Positions 7,234 through 16,389 of a stretch of 64,000 nucleotides of DNA are shown one piece after another (within the stretch, counting starts at the first letter, position 1; every line of letters starts with the position of its first letter). The stretch is from Clostridiales bacterium FE2011. GTDB taxonomy: Bacteria > Bacillota > Clostridia > Christensenellales > Aristaeellaceae. The DNA lies in NCBI GenBank assembly GCA_017569305.1, contig CP069418.1:1488001-1552000 (forward strand), in the 5' to 3' direction. The position numbers were made by a program, and so were the translations under genes. The notes under the pieces were generated by a model. It worked only from the letters and a program-made list of their open reading frames with translations, did no database searches and was not told the DNA's origin.

Positions 7234-8466
7234 TTATTGCAGGCTGATGGCTGTAACGGTGAATTTCTTTCCTTCTTCCGTCACCCTGATTTCCAGCGTA
7301 TGCTCCGCGGCCTCTTTTCCATCCAGAACCAGCGCTACTTCGCTCTGGCCCCATTTATCATTGCCGCCCCGGACCTTCCGGACCACCTTGCCGTCGATCA
7401 GGATCTCCGCCGTGCCGAAATCCTTGTTGTTGGTAGCTTTCCAGGCAACCAGGCATTTCCGGAAAACACCCTTTACTGTCAGCGGATCCATCGGATCCTT
7501 CACATCATGATAGAAATTCTTCCCGCAGACCTGACCGATCGGCTGGTTGCGGTAACTGGAAGAATCCGATCCCGGGAAACCGTTCCGTTCCACAATGAAC
7601 TCATCCGTTTCCGTTTCACCGAAAATCGTCTTCAGGCCCATGAAGTCCGTTCCGTATACCGGCTTCACATCCAGATTCGGAGCTTCATCCGTTTTCGCTC
7701 CTGCCGCCTCCTCCACTGCCTGCATCAGGCAGTCTGTCATGATCCGGTGTCCCAGGGAGGTCGGATGGTATTCGTCGGCAAAGAAGCCTTCCGGCGTCAG
7801 TTTCTTGCCGATGTGGGCGTAGAATCCGTCCTTGATGGAAACCATCATCAGGTCATAGTTCTTCCCGATCTTCTTCAGTTCATCCTGCAGGTTGAACCCG
7901 TTCCGGAACACCGCAAACAGCAGGATCACCGTCGGCTCATTCGGCGCGTCCAGGATTTCCTTCACCATGGATTCAAAGCACCGGTGCCCGGTCGGCTCCT
8001 GCCAGTCATTCACGGAAAACTCAATCACCACGATATCCGGCAGTCCGTCCGCGTCCGTACCCGGTACCCGGTTCACAATCTCCCGCTGATAACGCATATA
8101 ACCAAAGGGAGAAGGCGTTCCGCCCACACCCGCGTTGACAAAGCACACATTGGAGCCGTCCTCTGCGCCGTAGGCCTTCTTAAACCTGTCGTGGAACCGG
8201 GCTGCCCAGCAGTCCTGATAAGTGCCGGCTCCCGCGCCTTCCGTAATGGATCCGCCGATGGTGGCCAGCGTGACTACCTCACCGCGCTGTGCCCGGGCGA
8301 TGACATTCTTCAGCCTAGCGTTGTTTCCCGTGCTCATGACGGAATCCTTCAGCGCCTGGAGGTACCATTCCTTTTCAAACATTGTTTTCTTTGTTTCTCC
8401 CCATGCGGTATTGGTCCACAGCAGCACCAGCACCGCCAGCGCCGCCGCCCATCTTTTCACTTTCAT
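7234..8466 (-). CDS. Secreted SGNH/GDSL hydrolase with C-terminal beta domain
   Basis: 410 aa. Signal peptide with hydrophobic core LAVLVLLWTNTAWG and likely cleavage near residue 23. SGNH blocks: GGSIT (nucleophile Ser), GVGGT (Gly), EFSVND (Asn) and the catalytic pair in DEYHPTSLGH. The last ~130 residues form a beta-rich segment that could bind carbohydrate. Most likely a polysaccharide deacetylase or esterase acting outside the cell. It lies 22 bases upstream of the GH51 gene, so both are probably one operon for arabinoxylan side-chain removal. The exact substrate cannot be read from the sequence. Confidence 0.82.
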   Translation of the reverse strand: MKVKRWAAALAVLVLLWTNTAWGETKKTMFEKEWYLQALKDSVMSTGNNARLKNVIARAQRGEVVTLATIGGSITEGAGAGTYQDCWAARFHDRFKKAYGAEDGSNVCFVNAGVGGTPSPFGYMRYQREIVNRVPGTDADGLPDIVVIEFSVNDWQEPTGHRCFESMVKEILDAPNEPTVILLFAVFRNGFNLQDELKKIGKNYDLMMVSIKDGFYAHIGKKLTPEGFFADEYHPTSLGHRIMTDCLMQAVEEAAGAKTDEAPNLDVKPVYGTDFMGLKTIFGETETDEFIVERNGFPGSDSSSYRNQPIGQVCGKNFYHDVKDPMDPLTVKGVFRKCLVAWKATNNKDFGTAEILIDGKVVRKVRGGNDKWGQSEVALVLDGKEAAEHTLEIRVTEEGKKFTVTAISLQ

Positions 8467-8548
8467 CTCTCCGGCTCCCCGTTTCAGATGCTTTGTTCAT
8501 AGCATACCTGCGCCCGTCAGGCGCGTCAAGCACCAATCTTGCTCCCCC

Positions 8549-8577
8549 TTGCGGATTTCCGGCAACATCGTTACAAT
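8549..8577 (+). promoter_or_regulatory. Promoter of the ADP-ribose Nudix gene
   Basis: TTGCGG (8549-8554), 17 bases, TACAAT (8572-8577), 55 bases before the ATG at 8632. Confidence 0.6.
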
Positions 8578-8631
8578 GTACTGCGGCGTGGTACCCAAGC
8601 CCCGCCGGTTGATACAGAAAGGACCCGTATA

Positions 8632-9192
8632 ATGGAAAAAGAAAACCTTACCTGGGAGGAAGTCTCCACAGAGCATATCGTCCAGGACGAGTGGATTGAC
8701 TTCCGCAAATCCGCCTACCGTTCCCCAGACGGCCGGATTTTCCAGCCTTATTACAGTTTTACCCGCCGGAACTACGTCGTGATTGTCGCCTCGGATGAGG
8801 AAGGACAGTTCCTGTGCGTCCGCCAGTTCAGGCACGGCATCAGGGAGGTCACCACTGAGTTCCCCGCCGGTGCCATTGAACAGAAGGATGGAGAGGATCC
8901 CGCGGAAGCCGCCCTGCGCGCCGCCAAAAGAGAGCTCCGGGAAGAAACCGGCTATGAATCCGATCACTGGCGCCCGCTGCTGACGATCCCGGCCAACGCC
9001 ACCATCTGCGATAACTACGCCTGGCTTTTTGCCGCTGAAAACTGCCGGAAAACCTCCGTCCAGGAACTGGACGAGATGGAGCGGATCAATGTGCTGAAGC
9101 ATTCCGCAGAAGAAATTGACGCCATGCTTGCAGGCGGCAGCTTCCCGCAGGCCGTCCACGCGCTGGCCTGGCTGCTGTCAAAACAGGCATAA
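8632..9192 (+). CDS. Nudix hydrolase, ADP-ribose pyrophosphatase type
   Basis: 186 aa. A Nudix box runs from the Gly of DGEDPAEAALRAAKRELREE through ETGY, with the REL-x-EE core intact. The upstream block VRQFRHGIREVTTEFPAGAI is typical of NudF-like enzymes that split ADP-ribose or sugar nucleotides into AMP and a phosphosugar. The ATG at 8632 (AGAAAGGA upstream) is chosen; an in-frame start at 8539 lies in the promoter. Single-gene unit with its own promoter and terminator. Confidence 0.88.
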   Translation: MEKENLTWEEVSTEHIVQDEWIDFRKSAYRSPDGRIFQPYYSFTRRNYVVIVASDEEGQFLCVRQFRHGIREVTTEFPAGAIEQKDGEDPAEAALRAAKRELREETGYESDHWRPLLTIPANATICDNYAWLFAAENCRKTSVQELDEMERINVLKHSAEEIDAMLAGGSFPQAVHALAWLLSKQA

Positions 9193-9213
9193 CCCCGGAT
9201 ATCATCATTAAAG

Positions 9214-9257
9214 AACCGTTCTATTTTTCCGGATTTGGAAGGATAGAACGGTTTTTT
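9214..9257 (+). terminator. Terminator of the Nudix gene
   Basis: AACCGTTCTAT ... ATAGAACGGTT with an 18-base loop, then a run of T. Perfect 11-bp stem. Confidence 0.85.
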
Positions 9258-9371
9258 CTTTCCGATCAACTCTGTTTCCAGGCCGAAACGCAAGTAAAAT
9301 CAATCCTGTAAGAACTATCCGAAAGAGGTGTTTCTCCGGGAGAAAAAAGAAAAAAGGGGTCTTCTCAAAAT

Positions 9372-9411
9372 CGGTCAACGGAATTATGATGCCATTGACC
9401 GGATCGGTCAA
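9372..9411 (+). promoter_or_regulatory. Putative TetR autoregulatory operator
   Basis: TTGACCG-GAT-CGGTCAA (9395-9411) is a perfect palindrome just upstream of the TetR ribosome site. A third half-site, CGGTCAA, lies 33 bases upstream at 9372-9378. Confidence 0.65.
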
Positions 9412-9427
9412 CGGAGGTGCACCATCC

Positions 9428-10039
9428 ATGAATGAAAAGTTCTTTTCCCTGCCAGCGGAAAAGCAGCAGGCGATCCTGAATGCGGGATACCGGGTCTTTT
9501 CCCGGAACGCCTACAAGAACAGCCCTATGAGTGAGATCGCGGAGGCGGCAGGTATCAGCAAAGCCCTGCTGTTCCATTATTTTCACAACAAGAAGGAGCT
9601 GTACCTGTATCTCTGGGAAACAAGCGCCGAAACCACCATTGAGTACATGACCCGTTTCGGCTGCTATGACCGGACGGACCTGTTTGACGCCATGGAACTG
9701 GGAACCATTGCCAAACTGGAAATCATGCGGCTGTACCCGGATATGAGCAATTTCACCGTGAAAGCATTTTATGAAAAAGATCCGGAAGTATGCTCAGAGA
9801 TCCAGGAAAGCTATCACCGGCATTTCAACCTGAAGGTTGACCGGATCCGGCTCAATCTGGAACCGGACCAGTTTGTCCCCGGGCTGGATATTCCGATGAT
9901 GTACCGTGAAATGTACTGGGCCGCGGAAGGATACCTCTGGGAAATGCTGCAGGCCGGCGATCTGGACATTGACCGGGTTGAAAAGGATTTCCGGAAGCTG
10001 ATGGCTTTCTGGAAAAACAATTACAAGAAAAAGGATTAA
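9428..10039 (+). CDS. TetR-family transcriptional regulator
   Basis: 203 aa. The N-terminal helix-turn-helix covers residues ~10-55 (ILNAGYRVFSRNAYKNSPMS, then EIAEAAGISKALLFHYFHNK). The C-terminal ligand domain is all-helical with an unrecognised ligand. ATG 9428 has GGAGG ten bases before it; an in-frame ATG at 9386 would sit inside the operator palindrome. It is followed by an ABC ATPase and permease on the same strand, so it probably represses this exporter and itself through TTGACCG-GAT-CGGTCAA. Confidence 0.9.
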   Translation: MNEKFFSLPAEKQQAILNAGYRVFSRNAYKNSPMSEIAEAAGISKALLFHYFHNKKELYLYLWETSAETTIEYMTRFGCYDRTDLFDAMELGTIAKLEIMRLYPDMSNFTVKAFYEKDPEVCSEIQESYHRHFNLKVDRIRLNLEPDQFVPGLDIPMMYREMYWAAEGYLWEMLQAGDLDIDRVEKDFRKLMAFWKNNYKKKD

Positions 10040-10093
10040 ACACGGTTTCAGGCTGCAATCAGCCGGATGAACCGTATGAAAAGAGGGAGTCAC

Positions 10094-10981
10094 TTGGAAA
10101 ACAAAGCGATCTTCGCCGAAAACCTGACAAAGTTTTACGGCAAAGCCCGGGGTATTGACGGGTTGAATCTGGAAGTAGCCCCCGGTGAATTCTTCGGGTT
10201 CATCGGACCCAACGGTGCCGGGAAATCCACCACCATCCGCACCCTGCTGGGCCTGATTTCGCCGACTGCCGGCAAAGGCCGGGTTTTCGGTATGGATATT
10301 GTGAAGAACAAAAAAGCCATTCTGGAACGGGTCGGATACCTGCCCTCAGATACCGCCTTCTATAACGGCATGAAGGTCCGGGATATGCTGAAACTGTCCG
10401 CGGATCTGCGCCGGAAAGACTGCAGCGCCGCATCGGCGGAACTTTGTGAACGCTTGCAGCTGGATCGGGACAGGAAGGTGGAAGACCTGTCCTTCGGCAA
10501 CCGGAAAAAAGTCGGCATCGTCTGCGCTCTGCAGCACGATCCGGAGCTGCTGATCCTGGACGAGCCTACCGGCGGCCTGGATCCCCTGATGCAGCACGAA
10601 TTCTTCAGCATTCTCCAGGAGCATAACCGGAAGGGAGCCACCGTATTCCTTTCCAGCCATATCCTGTCTGAAATACAGCGTTACTGCAGCCGGGCGGCTG
10701 TTATCCGCGAGGGAAAGATTATCGCCTGCGACAGCGTGGAAAAGCTGGCCAAAACCGGTGCCCGCCGCGTTACCCTTCGGGGCAGCCTGAAACCGGACGC
10801 CCTGCCTGAAGCCCGGGACTGGAAGGAAGCGGACGGCGCGGTCAGCTTCCTCTACAACGGGGATATGAATCAGCTGGTCCGTACGCTGGCCGCCGCAGAT
10901 ATCCGCGAGCTGACTGTTGCGGAGCCGGATCTGGAAGAAATTGTCCTCCATTTTTATGAGAAAGGCGGTGACCAGGTATGA
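10094..10981 (+). CDS. ABC transporter ATP-binding protein (ABC-2 exporter type)
   Basis: 295 aa. Walker A GPNGAGKST, a signature region that reads LSFGN rather than LSGGQ, Walker B LLILDEPTGG and the His switch in LSSHIL. The last ~80 residues form the accessory domain of Bcr/Nod-type exporters. Start is called at TTG 10094 behind AGAGGGAG; ATG 10067 is in frame but has no ribosome site. The stop overlaps the permease start (ATGA). Confidence 0.9.
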   Translation: MENKAIFAENLTKFYGKARGIDGLNLEVAPGEFFGFIGPNGAGKSTTIRTLLGLISPTAGKGRVFGMDIVKNKKAILERVGYLPSDTAFYNGMKVRDMLKLSADLRRKDCSAASAELCERLQLDRDRKVEDLSFGNRKKVGIVCALQHDPELLILDEPTGGLDPLMQHEFFSILQEHNRKGATVFLSSHILSEIQRYCSRAAVIREGKIIACDSVEKLAKTGARRVTLRGSLKPDALPEARDWKEADGAVSFLYNGDMNQLVRTLAAADIRELTVAEPDLEEIVLHFYEKGGDQV

Positions 10982-11763
10982 CCCTGATCCGTCATGAACT
11001 GAAGCAGGCCTGGAAAGCGCTTCTGATCTGGACCCTGTCCATCGGCGCGTTTATCGTCATCTGCCTGTTTATGTATCCCGAGATGAAGAGCCAGATGAAC
11101 AGCATCAGCTCCATCTTTTCCTCCATGGGCATGTTCTCCTCCGCTTTCGGGCTGGACACGCTGGACTTCGGTTCCCTGAAGGGATTCTACGGGATTGAAT
11201 GCGGCAACATCCTCGGCATCGGCGGCGCGCTGTTTGCCGCACTGATCGGCATTGCCGCCCTGGCAAACGAAGAAAAGAACGGCACAGCGGAGTTCCTGCT
11301 GACACATCCCCTGCGCCGCACTGAAATCATCACTGCCAAGCTCATCTCCGTCCTGATCCAGACCCTGATCCTGAATGGGGCCGTCTGGCTCATGGCTGTC
11401 GGTTCCATCGCCGTCATCGGCGAGCCTGTTCCGTGGAAGGAAATCACGCTGCTTCATACAGCCTACTTCCTGCTGCAGGTGGAACTGGCCTGTGTCTGCT
11501 TCGGCATCTCCGCCTTCCTGTGGAAGGGCGGCATCGGCATCGGGCTGGGACTGGCCATCGCCCTGTATTTCATGAATATCATCGGCAACCTGACCAGCAA
11601 GGCCGACGTGCTGAAATACATCACACCCTTCGGTTATGCCGACGGCTCGGAGATTTTCAATAAAGGCGCCCTGGACGGCTGCAAGCTGCTGATCGGCCTT
11701 GCGGTTTCCCTCATTGGCGTCGCCCTGGCTTACTGGAAATACAATCAAAAAGATATCCGGTAA
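10978..11763 (+). CDS. ABC-2 type permease
   Basis: 261 aa with about six hydrophobic segments, starting after a short cytoplasmic helix (MTLIRHELKQAWKALLIW). It contains the conserved cytoplasmic block N-E-E-K-N-G-T-A-E-F-L-L-T-H-P between membrane helices, typical of ABC-2 permeases. Translationally coupled (4-base overlap) to the ATPase gene. The pair should form a small exporter for a drug, lipid or peptide, under the upstream TetR regulator. Confidence 0.88.
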   Translation: MTLIRHELKQAWKALLIWTLSIGAFIVICLFMYPEMKSQMNSISSIFSSMGMFSSAFGLDTLDFGSLKGFYGIECGNILGIGGALFAALIGIAALANEEKNGTAEFLLTHPLRRTEIITAKLISVLIQTLILNGAVWLMAVGSIAVIGEPVPWKEITLLHTAYFLLQVELACVCFGISAFLWKGGIGIGLGLAIALYFMNIIGNLTSKADVLKYITPFGYADGSEIFNKGALDGCKLLIGLAVSLIGVALAYWKYNQKDIR

Positions 11764-11776
11764 TCCGCCGGATATC
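11752..11776 (-). terminator. Terminator for the uracil-DNA glycosylase gene
   Basis: Minus strand: GATATCCGG, 7-base loop, CCGGATATC, then TTTTTGATTG. The stem overlaps the last codons of the convergent permease gene. Confidence 0.8.
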
Positions 11777-11783
11777 TCAATCA

Positions 11784-12383
11784 TCAAAGTTCCTTTTCCC
11801 CTCCGGAATAAAGATCCTGGTACAATCCCAGTTCAATCAGTTTGTTCCGGAGGCTTTTCATATCCTCCCAGGCTTCCTTCTTCTTGTCCGGATCCCGGAG
11901 CAGCGCCGACGGATGATAGGTCGGCATCATCCACACGCCCTTCCGTTCCGTCCATTTTCCCCGCTCCCGGGTAATCCGGATTTCCGGATCCAGCACGTTC
12001 CGGGCTGCGGTACTGCCCAGCAGCACGATCACCTTCGGCCGGATCAGCCAGGTCTGCATCCGCAGGTGAATCCGGCAGGCTTCCGCCTCCTCCGGCGTCG
12101 GTACCCGGTTGTGGGGCGGACGGCATTTCACAATATTGCAGATATATACCCGGTCCCGGGGCAGCTGGATCGCTTCCAGCATTTTTGTCAGCAGCTGTCC
12201 CGCTGCCCCGACAAAGGCAAGCCCCTCCTCGTCCTCTGTCTGTCCCGGGCCTTCTCCGATAAACATCAGCGGGGACTGCCGGTCTCCCTGTCCGGGAACC
12301 TTGTGCAGGATATGCTGGCAAAGGGGGCAGAGCCTGCATTCCGCCACCTGCTTATCAAAAAGCTCCCAGGTGATCTCCGGCAT
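11784..12383 (-). CDS. Family 4 (iron-sulfur) uracil-DNA glycosylase
   Basis: 199 aa. Motif 1 GEGPGQTEDEEG, then CNIVKCRPPHNR, and motif 2 HPSALLR. Four Cys placed for a 4Fe-4S cluster: two in CRLCPLC near the N-terminus, one in the CNIVKC region and one in EAEACRIH. Removes uracil from DNA to start base excision repair. ATG 12383 behind GGGAGG is chosen over a 34-codon extension. Divergent from a second DNA glycosylase gene that starts 156 bases away. Confidence 0.92.
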   Translation of the reverse strand: MPEITWELFDKQVAECRLCPLCQHILHKVPGQGDRQSPLMFIGEGPGQTEDEEGLAFVGAAGQLLTKMLEAIQLPRDRVYICNIVKCRPPHNRVPTPEEAEACRIHLRMQTWLIRPKVIVLLGSTAARNVLDPEIRITRERGKWTERKGVWMMPTYHPSALLRDPDKKKEAWEDMKSLRNKLIELGLYQDLYSGGEKEL

Positions 12384-12539
12384 GATATAACCTCCCTGTT
12401 CCGGGTTTGTGTTCTGATGGTACAAAGTATAGCACAGGAAAAAGGCCTCAACAAGCGACACCCGCCGGGGCTTCCTTGTTGACATCCTTCCCGTATGCTA
12501 TACTCTTCCTGCCAGAAAAAGACAGGGGGATATCATCAG

Positions 12540-13034
12540 ATGAGCGCACAGGAGCAAAGAATCCAGCATCCCTTCGGGCCGCTTTTCTGTCCGGAAAGCC
12601 GGATCCTGATCCTTGGGTCTTTCCCTTCGGTGAAATCCAGGGAGCAGAACTTCTTCTACGGTCATCCGCAGAACCGGTTCTGGAAGGTAATCGCCGCCCT
12701 GTTTGACCGGCCGGTACCGACATCCATTCCCGAAAAAAAAGAACTGATCCTGAGTCATGGACTGGCGCTCTGGGATTCCATCGCCAGCTGCGTCATCACC
12801 GGTTCCTCGGATGCCAGCATCCGGGAGGTCCGGGCCAATGATCTCAGGATCATCCTGGATTCCTGTCCGATTGAGCGGATTTACTGCAACGGACGGAAAT
12901 CCCATGAAATGTATAACAGGTATATTCTTCCCGCCCTGGGAAGGGAGGCCGTCTGCCTTCCCTCCACCAGTCCGGCCAACGCCCAGTGGTCGCTGGAAAA
13001 GCTGACCGCCGCCTGGGCTGTCCTGAAAGAATAA
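12540..13034 (+). CDS. Hypoxanthine/uracil-type DNA glycosylase (DNA-deoxyinosine glycosylase)
   Basis: 164 aa, UDG superfamily. Motif 1 GSFPSVKSREQNFFYGHPQN with the following RFWKVI, and a motif-2-like STSPANAQW near the C-terminus. This pattern is that of the family acting on hypoxanthine (deaminated adenine) in DNA. The ATG at 12540 is ten bases after AGGGGGA; an in-frame start at 12495 is upstream of that site. Divergent pair with a family 4 UDG, so two enzymes for deaminated bases are encoded back to back. Confidence 0.85.
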   Translation: MSAQEQRIQHPFGPLFCPESRILILGSFPSVKSREQNFFYGHPQNRFWKVIAALFDRPVPTSIPEKKELILSHGLALWDSIASCVITGSSDASIREVRANDLRIILDSCPIERIYCNGRKSHEMYNRYILPALGREAVCLPSTSPANAQWSLEKLTAAWAVLKE

Positions 13035-13044
13035 TCCATCCGGA

Positions 13045-14217
13045 TCAGAAATGATCCTCCACCAGGATGGGCTTGCGTACAAACACCTTTTCGAGCACGG
13101 CTTCGTTGCCGGACACCGTCACGTCAGGCCGGTACATTGCTTCAGCCAGGTTCACGGCGCCGACCGCCATCTGGCCGAAGGCCTGGATGGAAACCATCAG
13201 GTTCGGCGTCTCTTCTGTCTGTTCAACGCTGTTTCCGCAGACCTTCCAGGTTCCGTTGTTTTCAGAAATCTGCGCGTCGCCTTCCACCCGGATGACAAAT
13301 GGGCTGTCATCCGGTTTTTTGATAATTTCCAGAATCCGCTTCACGTTCATCGCCCGGACCATATAACTCTGGGTAGCCGTCTGCTGGATATCGTAAGCCC
13401 GGGGCGTCTGGATCACGGAAAGCAGCTGCAGGCAGGAAGGCAGGAACATCCGGATAGTGCCGTAGTCCGCGGTAAAACGGGCCAGGAAGCCCAGGATCGC
13501 GTAGAATCCGGCTTTGCCGTCCCAGGCGATGTCCTTCACAGTCAGGATCGCCGCCGGATCGTTCCGCACATCCTGGAAGATCAGGTAAGCCACGGTTTTT
13601 CCGTTTTCCTTAAGCAGGTAGCAGAACTTCCGGTCCTTATAGTATTCTCCCTTGATGAGATCCAGCATCATTTTGTCATCCCGGTACATGGCCAGGTTGA
13701 AGCTGTCCGCAAACCGGTTGTACAGGGCTGTATACTCGCTTACCGGATCACCGGGCTTCCACAGTTCCGCGTCCCCGGAAAAGCGGTAGCCGCTCAGCAC
13801 GGCCGGTACAAACTCGTAATGATCCTGCCACCGGACGGTTTCATAGCCGAACTTACGGTAAAACGCATGGTTGAAGGGATACAGGGCGGAGATAATCTCC
13901 CCGTTCCGGTAAGCTTCCGGAATCAGCTTTTCGAAGATCGCCTTCACGGCGCCGGTGTTCCGGTATTCCGGCAGCGTGGACACAGCGCCGATTCCGCCGT
14001 TCCGGACCCGCTGCCCGTCCAGGCGCGTTTCATAGTGGTTATTGATAATCCGGGCCATCACTTTTCCGTCTTCGGAAAATGCACCCCAGTCCTCATCCTG
14101 GCTCTTCAGGCTCTCCTCCCGGTTCTTCTCCGGATCTTCCATCTTCATATGGAAAGCCACGGTGGAAATCAGGTTCGCCTCAAAATGTTCTTCCGGTTTC
14201 AGTAGACGTACTTCCAT
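13045..14217 (-). CDS. Eis-like GNAT N-acetyltransferase with SCP2-like C-terminus
   Basis: 390 aa, the usual length of the Eis family: two GNAT-like folds and a C-terminal sterol-carrier-like domain. The acetyl-CoA site is in GGIGAVSTLPEYRNTGAVKA, followed by YPFNHAFYRKFGYE. Bacterial Eis relatives acetylate amines such as aminoglycosides, but many have unknown substrates. It ends 11 bases from the convergent glycosylase gene. AGGAG precedes the ATG. Confidence 0.88.
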   Translation of the reverse strand: MEVRLLKPEEHFEANLISTVAFHMKMEDPEKNREESLKSQDEDWGAFSEDGKVMARIINNHYETRLDGQRVRNGGIGAVSTLPEYRNTGAVKAIFEKLIPEAYRNGEIISALYPFNHAFYRKFGYETVRWQDHYEFVPAVLSGYRFSGDAELWKPGDPVSEYTALYNRFADSFNLAMYRDDKMMLDLIKGEYYKDRKFCYLLKENGKTVAYLIFQDVRNDPAAILTVKDIAWDGKAGFYAILGFLARFTADYGTIRMFLPSCLQLLSVIQTPRAYDIQQTATQSYMVRAMNVKRILEIIKKPDDSPFVIRVEGDAQISENNGTWKVCGNSVEQTEETPNLMVSIQAFGQMAVGAVNLAEAMYRPDVTVSGNEAVLEKVFVRKPILVEDHF

Positions 14218-14262
14218 TCTTTTTTCTCCTGTTGTGTGTTTCTCTTATTCCAGGCCGGTCTT

Positions 14263-14658
14263 TTATTCAGCCGGCCAGTTTTCCTTTATATCCGGCAGGA
14301 TATTCCAGTCCGCGGGCAGCCAGTCCACCGTGTCCAGTTCTTCCCTGCCCAGCCATTTTGCAGCTTCATGCTCCAGCAGTTTCGGTTCCCCGGAGGTGAT
14401 TTCGCACCGGAAACACTGCATGGAAAGGTGGAACTCGGGATAGTCGTACTCCACGTCACAGACGTGGGAAAGCACGGTGATCCCGGTGTCCAATTCCTCC
14501 CGGATTTCCCGAACCAATGCTTCCTCCGGCGTTTCCCCGGGCTCGATTTTCCCGCCGGGAAACTCCCAGTAGTCCCGCCAGGCGCCGTATCCCCGCTGCG
14601 TGGCAAAAAGCTTTCCCTCATGGAAGATCAGCGCTGCCACCACCTGAATGGTTTTCAT
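14263..14658 (-). CDS. MutT-type Nudix hydrolase
   Basis: 131 aa. The complete Nudix box lies in GGKIEPGETPEEALVREIRE followed by ELDTG. The upstream WEFPGG and the small single-domain size fit 8-oxo-dGTP or related nucleotide sanitising enzymes. AGGAT precedes the ATG. It lies between the Eis-like gene and the M3 peptidase on the same strand. Confidence 0.9.
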   Translation of the reverse strand: MKTIQVVAALIFHEGKLFATQRGYGAWRDYWEFPGGKIEPGETPEEALVREIREELDTGITVLSHVCDVEYDYPEFHLSMQCFRCEITSGEPKLLEHEAAKWLGREELDTVDWLPADWNILPDIKENWPAE

Positions 14659-14682
14659 TCCTGTATCCTGCCTTCTGCTTGT

Positions 14683-16389
14683 TTACTCAATTCCGGTCAT
14701 GTCGTAGTTTTCCAGCCAGTTCTTCGCTGTGCTGCAGACCGTCTTCAGGCACTCCTCATCAAAGGGGCTGACCAGTCCGGCATTCGCCAGCAGCTCGGTA
14801 AAGGTGCGGCTTCCGCCCTGCCTGGTATAGGCCATATAGTGCTTCCAGGCCTTCTCCCTGCTTTCCTGGAGCATCGCCCAGATTTCCAGCGAAACAGTCT
14901 GTGCCAGGCAGTAGTCAATGTAATAGAACGGGCTGGCATAGATGTGGCTCTGCCGCTGCCAGGCTTCTCCGTCTCCGTAGAAGGGAATGTCCCCGTCCAG
15001 CCGGGCCCAGGGTGTGTAGATTGCAGAAAGTTCCTTCCAGGCATTGTGCCGTTCACGGGGCGTCCAGCCCGGATTCTCATACACCAGGTGCTGGAAATGG
15101 TCCACCATCGTCCCGTAGGGAATAAAGGTCAGGGCGCCGGCCAGGTGGCTGTAGAGGAACTTCCGGGTATCATCCCCGAAGAAGTTTTCCGCCCAGGGCC
15201 AGGCCAGGAATTCCATGGACATGGAGTGCACCTCGCAGGATTCCATGCTGGGCCAGATGTAGCCCATGGGCACGCGGTCCCTGTTCATATATGCCGCGAA
15301 GGCGTGGCCCGCTTCATGGGTCACCACTTCCACGTCATGCTGGGTTCCGTTGAAATTGGCAAAGATAAACGGCACGCCGTAGTCCATAATGCCGGTGCAG
15401 TATCCGCCGCCTTCCTTGCCCTCGGTGGAAAGCACGTCCATCAGCTTTCCTTCCAGCATCATCCGGAAGAACGCGCTGGTCTCCGGCGAAAGCTCGTCAT
15501 AGAACTTTTTGCCGGCTGCCAGGATATCATCCGCTGTCCCCTGGGGTCTCGGATTGCCGGAGCGGAATTCCAGCGCATTGTCAGCGTAGCTCATGGGGTA
15601 TTCCTTGCACAGGCGCTTTGCGTGCGCCCGGTAGATGCTGTCCGCCACGGGCACCAGGTAAGTCCTCACAGCCGCCCGGAACTTTTCCACATCCTCTTTG
15701 GTATAGCAGTTGCGTCCCATGCGGTAGTATCCCAGCTGGGTGAAGCCTTCATAGCCCATCTTCCGGCCCATGCCGTCCCGCAGCTTCGTCAGCTTATCAT
15801 AGATTTCATCCAGCTTGTCCTGGTGATCCTTGTACCACTGTCCCTCAGCCTTCCAGGCAGCCAGCCGCCGCTCATCGTCCGCGTCGGTCTTGAAGGGAGA
15901 CATCTGGGAAATGGTATATACCCCGCCCTCAAAGGGAATCTGGGCGGAAGCGATCAGTTTCTGGTATTCGTTGCGCAGGTCGTTTTCCTGCTGCAGCTCC
16001 GGAATAATGTCCGGGGAGAAGGTTTTCAAGTCCATCTCCGCCTTGACAAACATCAGGTCGCCGTATTCCGCGGCGAAGTCCGCCCGGAAAGGTGAAGCCA
16101 GCATGGCTGCTGTCCATGCCTGGTCATATTCCTGCAGTTCCGGCCAGGTCTGGTTCCAGAAATTGTTTTCTTCATCGTAAAAGGTGTCCCGGGTATCAAT
16201 GGAATGACGGACGCTGGCCAGTGTGCCCATCGTGTCCACATGGCGTTCCATCTGATCCTTCTCCAGGAATACCGCCTTTGCTTCCTCATAGGTGGCCGCC
16301 GCCTTCAGGCGTTCAGTCAGGCTCTTCCACTGTTCTTTCAGCTGTTCTGCATCCGGGCGTTCATAGGGCATTTCAGGAAAAGTAATCAT
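14683..16389 (-). CDS. M3-family oligoendopeptidase
   Basis: 568 aa. Zinc site THEAGHAFAAYM (H-E-x-x-H), with the third ligand Glu in SMESCEVHSMSMEF. The length fits PepF-like oligoendopeptidases, which cut peptides of up to about 20 residues in the cytoplasm. The start is ATG 16389 behind GGAG; a longer frame to 16452 runs through the promoter region. The start codon lies in one arm of a 13-bp inverted repeat. Confidence 0.92.
   Translation of the reverse strand: MITFPEMPYERPDAEQLKEQWKSLTERLKAAATYEEAKAVFLEKDQMERHVDTMGTLASVRHSIDTRDTFYDEENNFWNQTWPELQEYDQAWTAAMLASPFRADFAAEYGDLMFVKAEMDLKTFSPDIIPELQQENDLRNEYQKLIASAQIPFEGGVYTISQMSPFKTDADDERRLAAWKAEGQWYKDHQDKLDEIYDKLTKLRDGMGRKMGYEGFTQLGYYRMGRNCYTKEDVEKFRAAVRTYLVPVADSIYRAHAKRLCKEYPMSYADNALEFRSGNPRPQGTADDILAAGKKFYDELSPETSAFFRMMLEGKLMDVLSTEGKEGGGYCTGIMDYGVPFIFANFNGTQHDVEVVTHEAGHAFAAYMNRDRVPMGYIWPSMESCEVHSMSMEFLAWPWAENFFGDDTRKFLYSHLAGALTFIPYGTMVDHFQHLVYENPGWTPRERHNAWKELSAIYTPWARLDGDIPFYGDGEAWQRQSHIYASPFYYIDYCLAQTVSLEIWAMLQESREKAWKHYMAYTRQGGSRTFTELLANAGLVSPFDEECLKTVCSTAKNWLENYDMTGIE

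Noticed and set aside
14236..16095. 619-codon plus-strand open frame opposite the M3 peptidase
   Set aside because: Low-complexity antisense translation; the minus strand codes a clear oligoendopeptidase and MutT protein.
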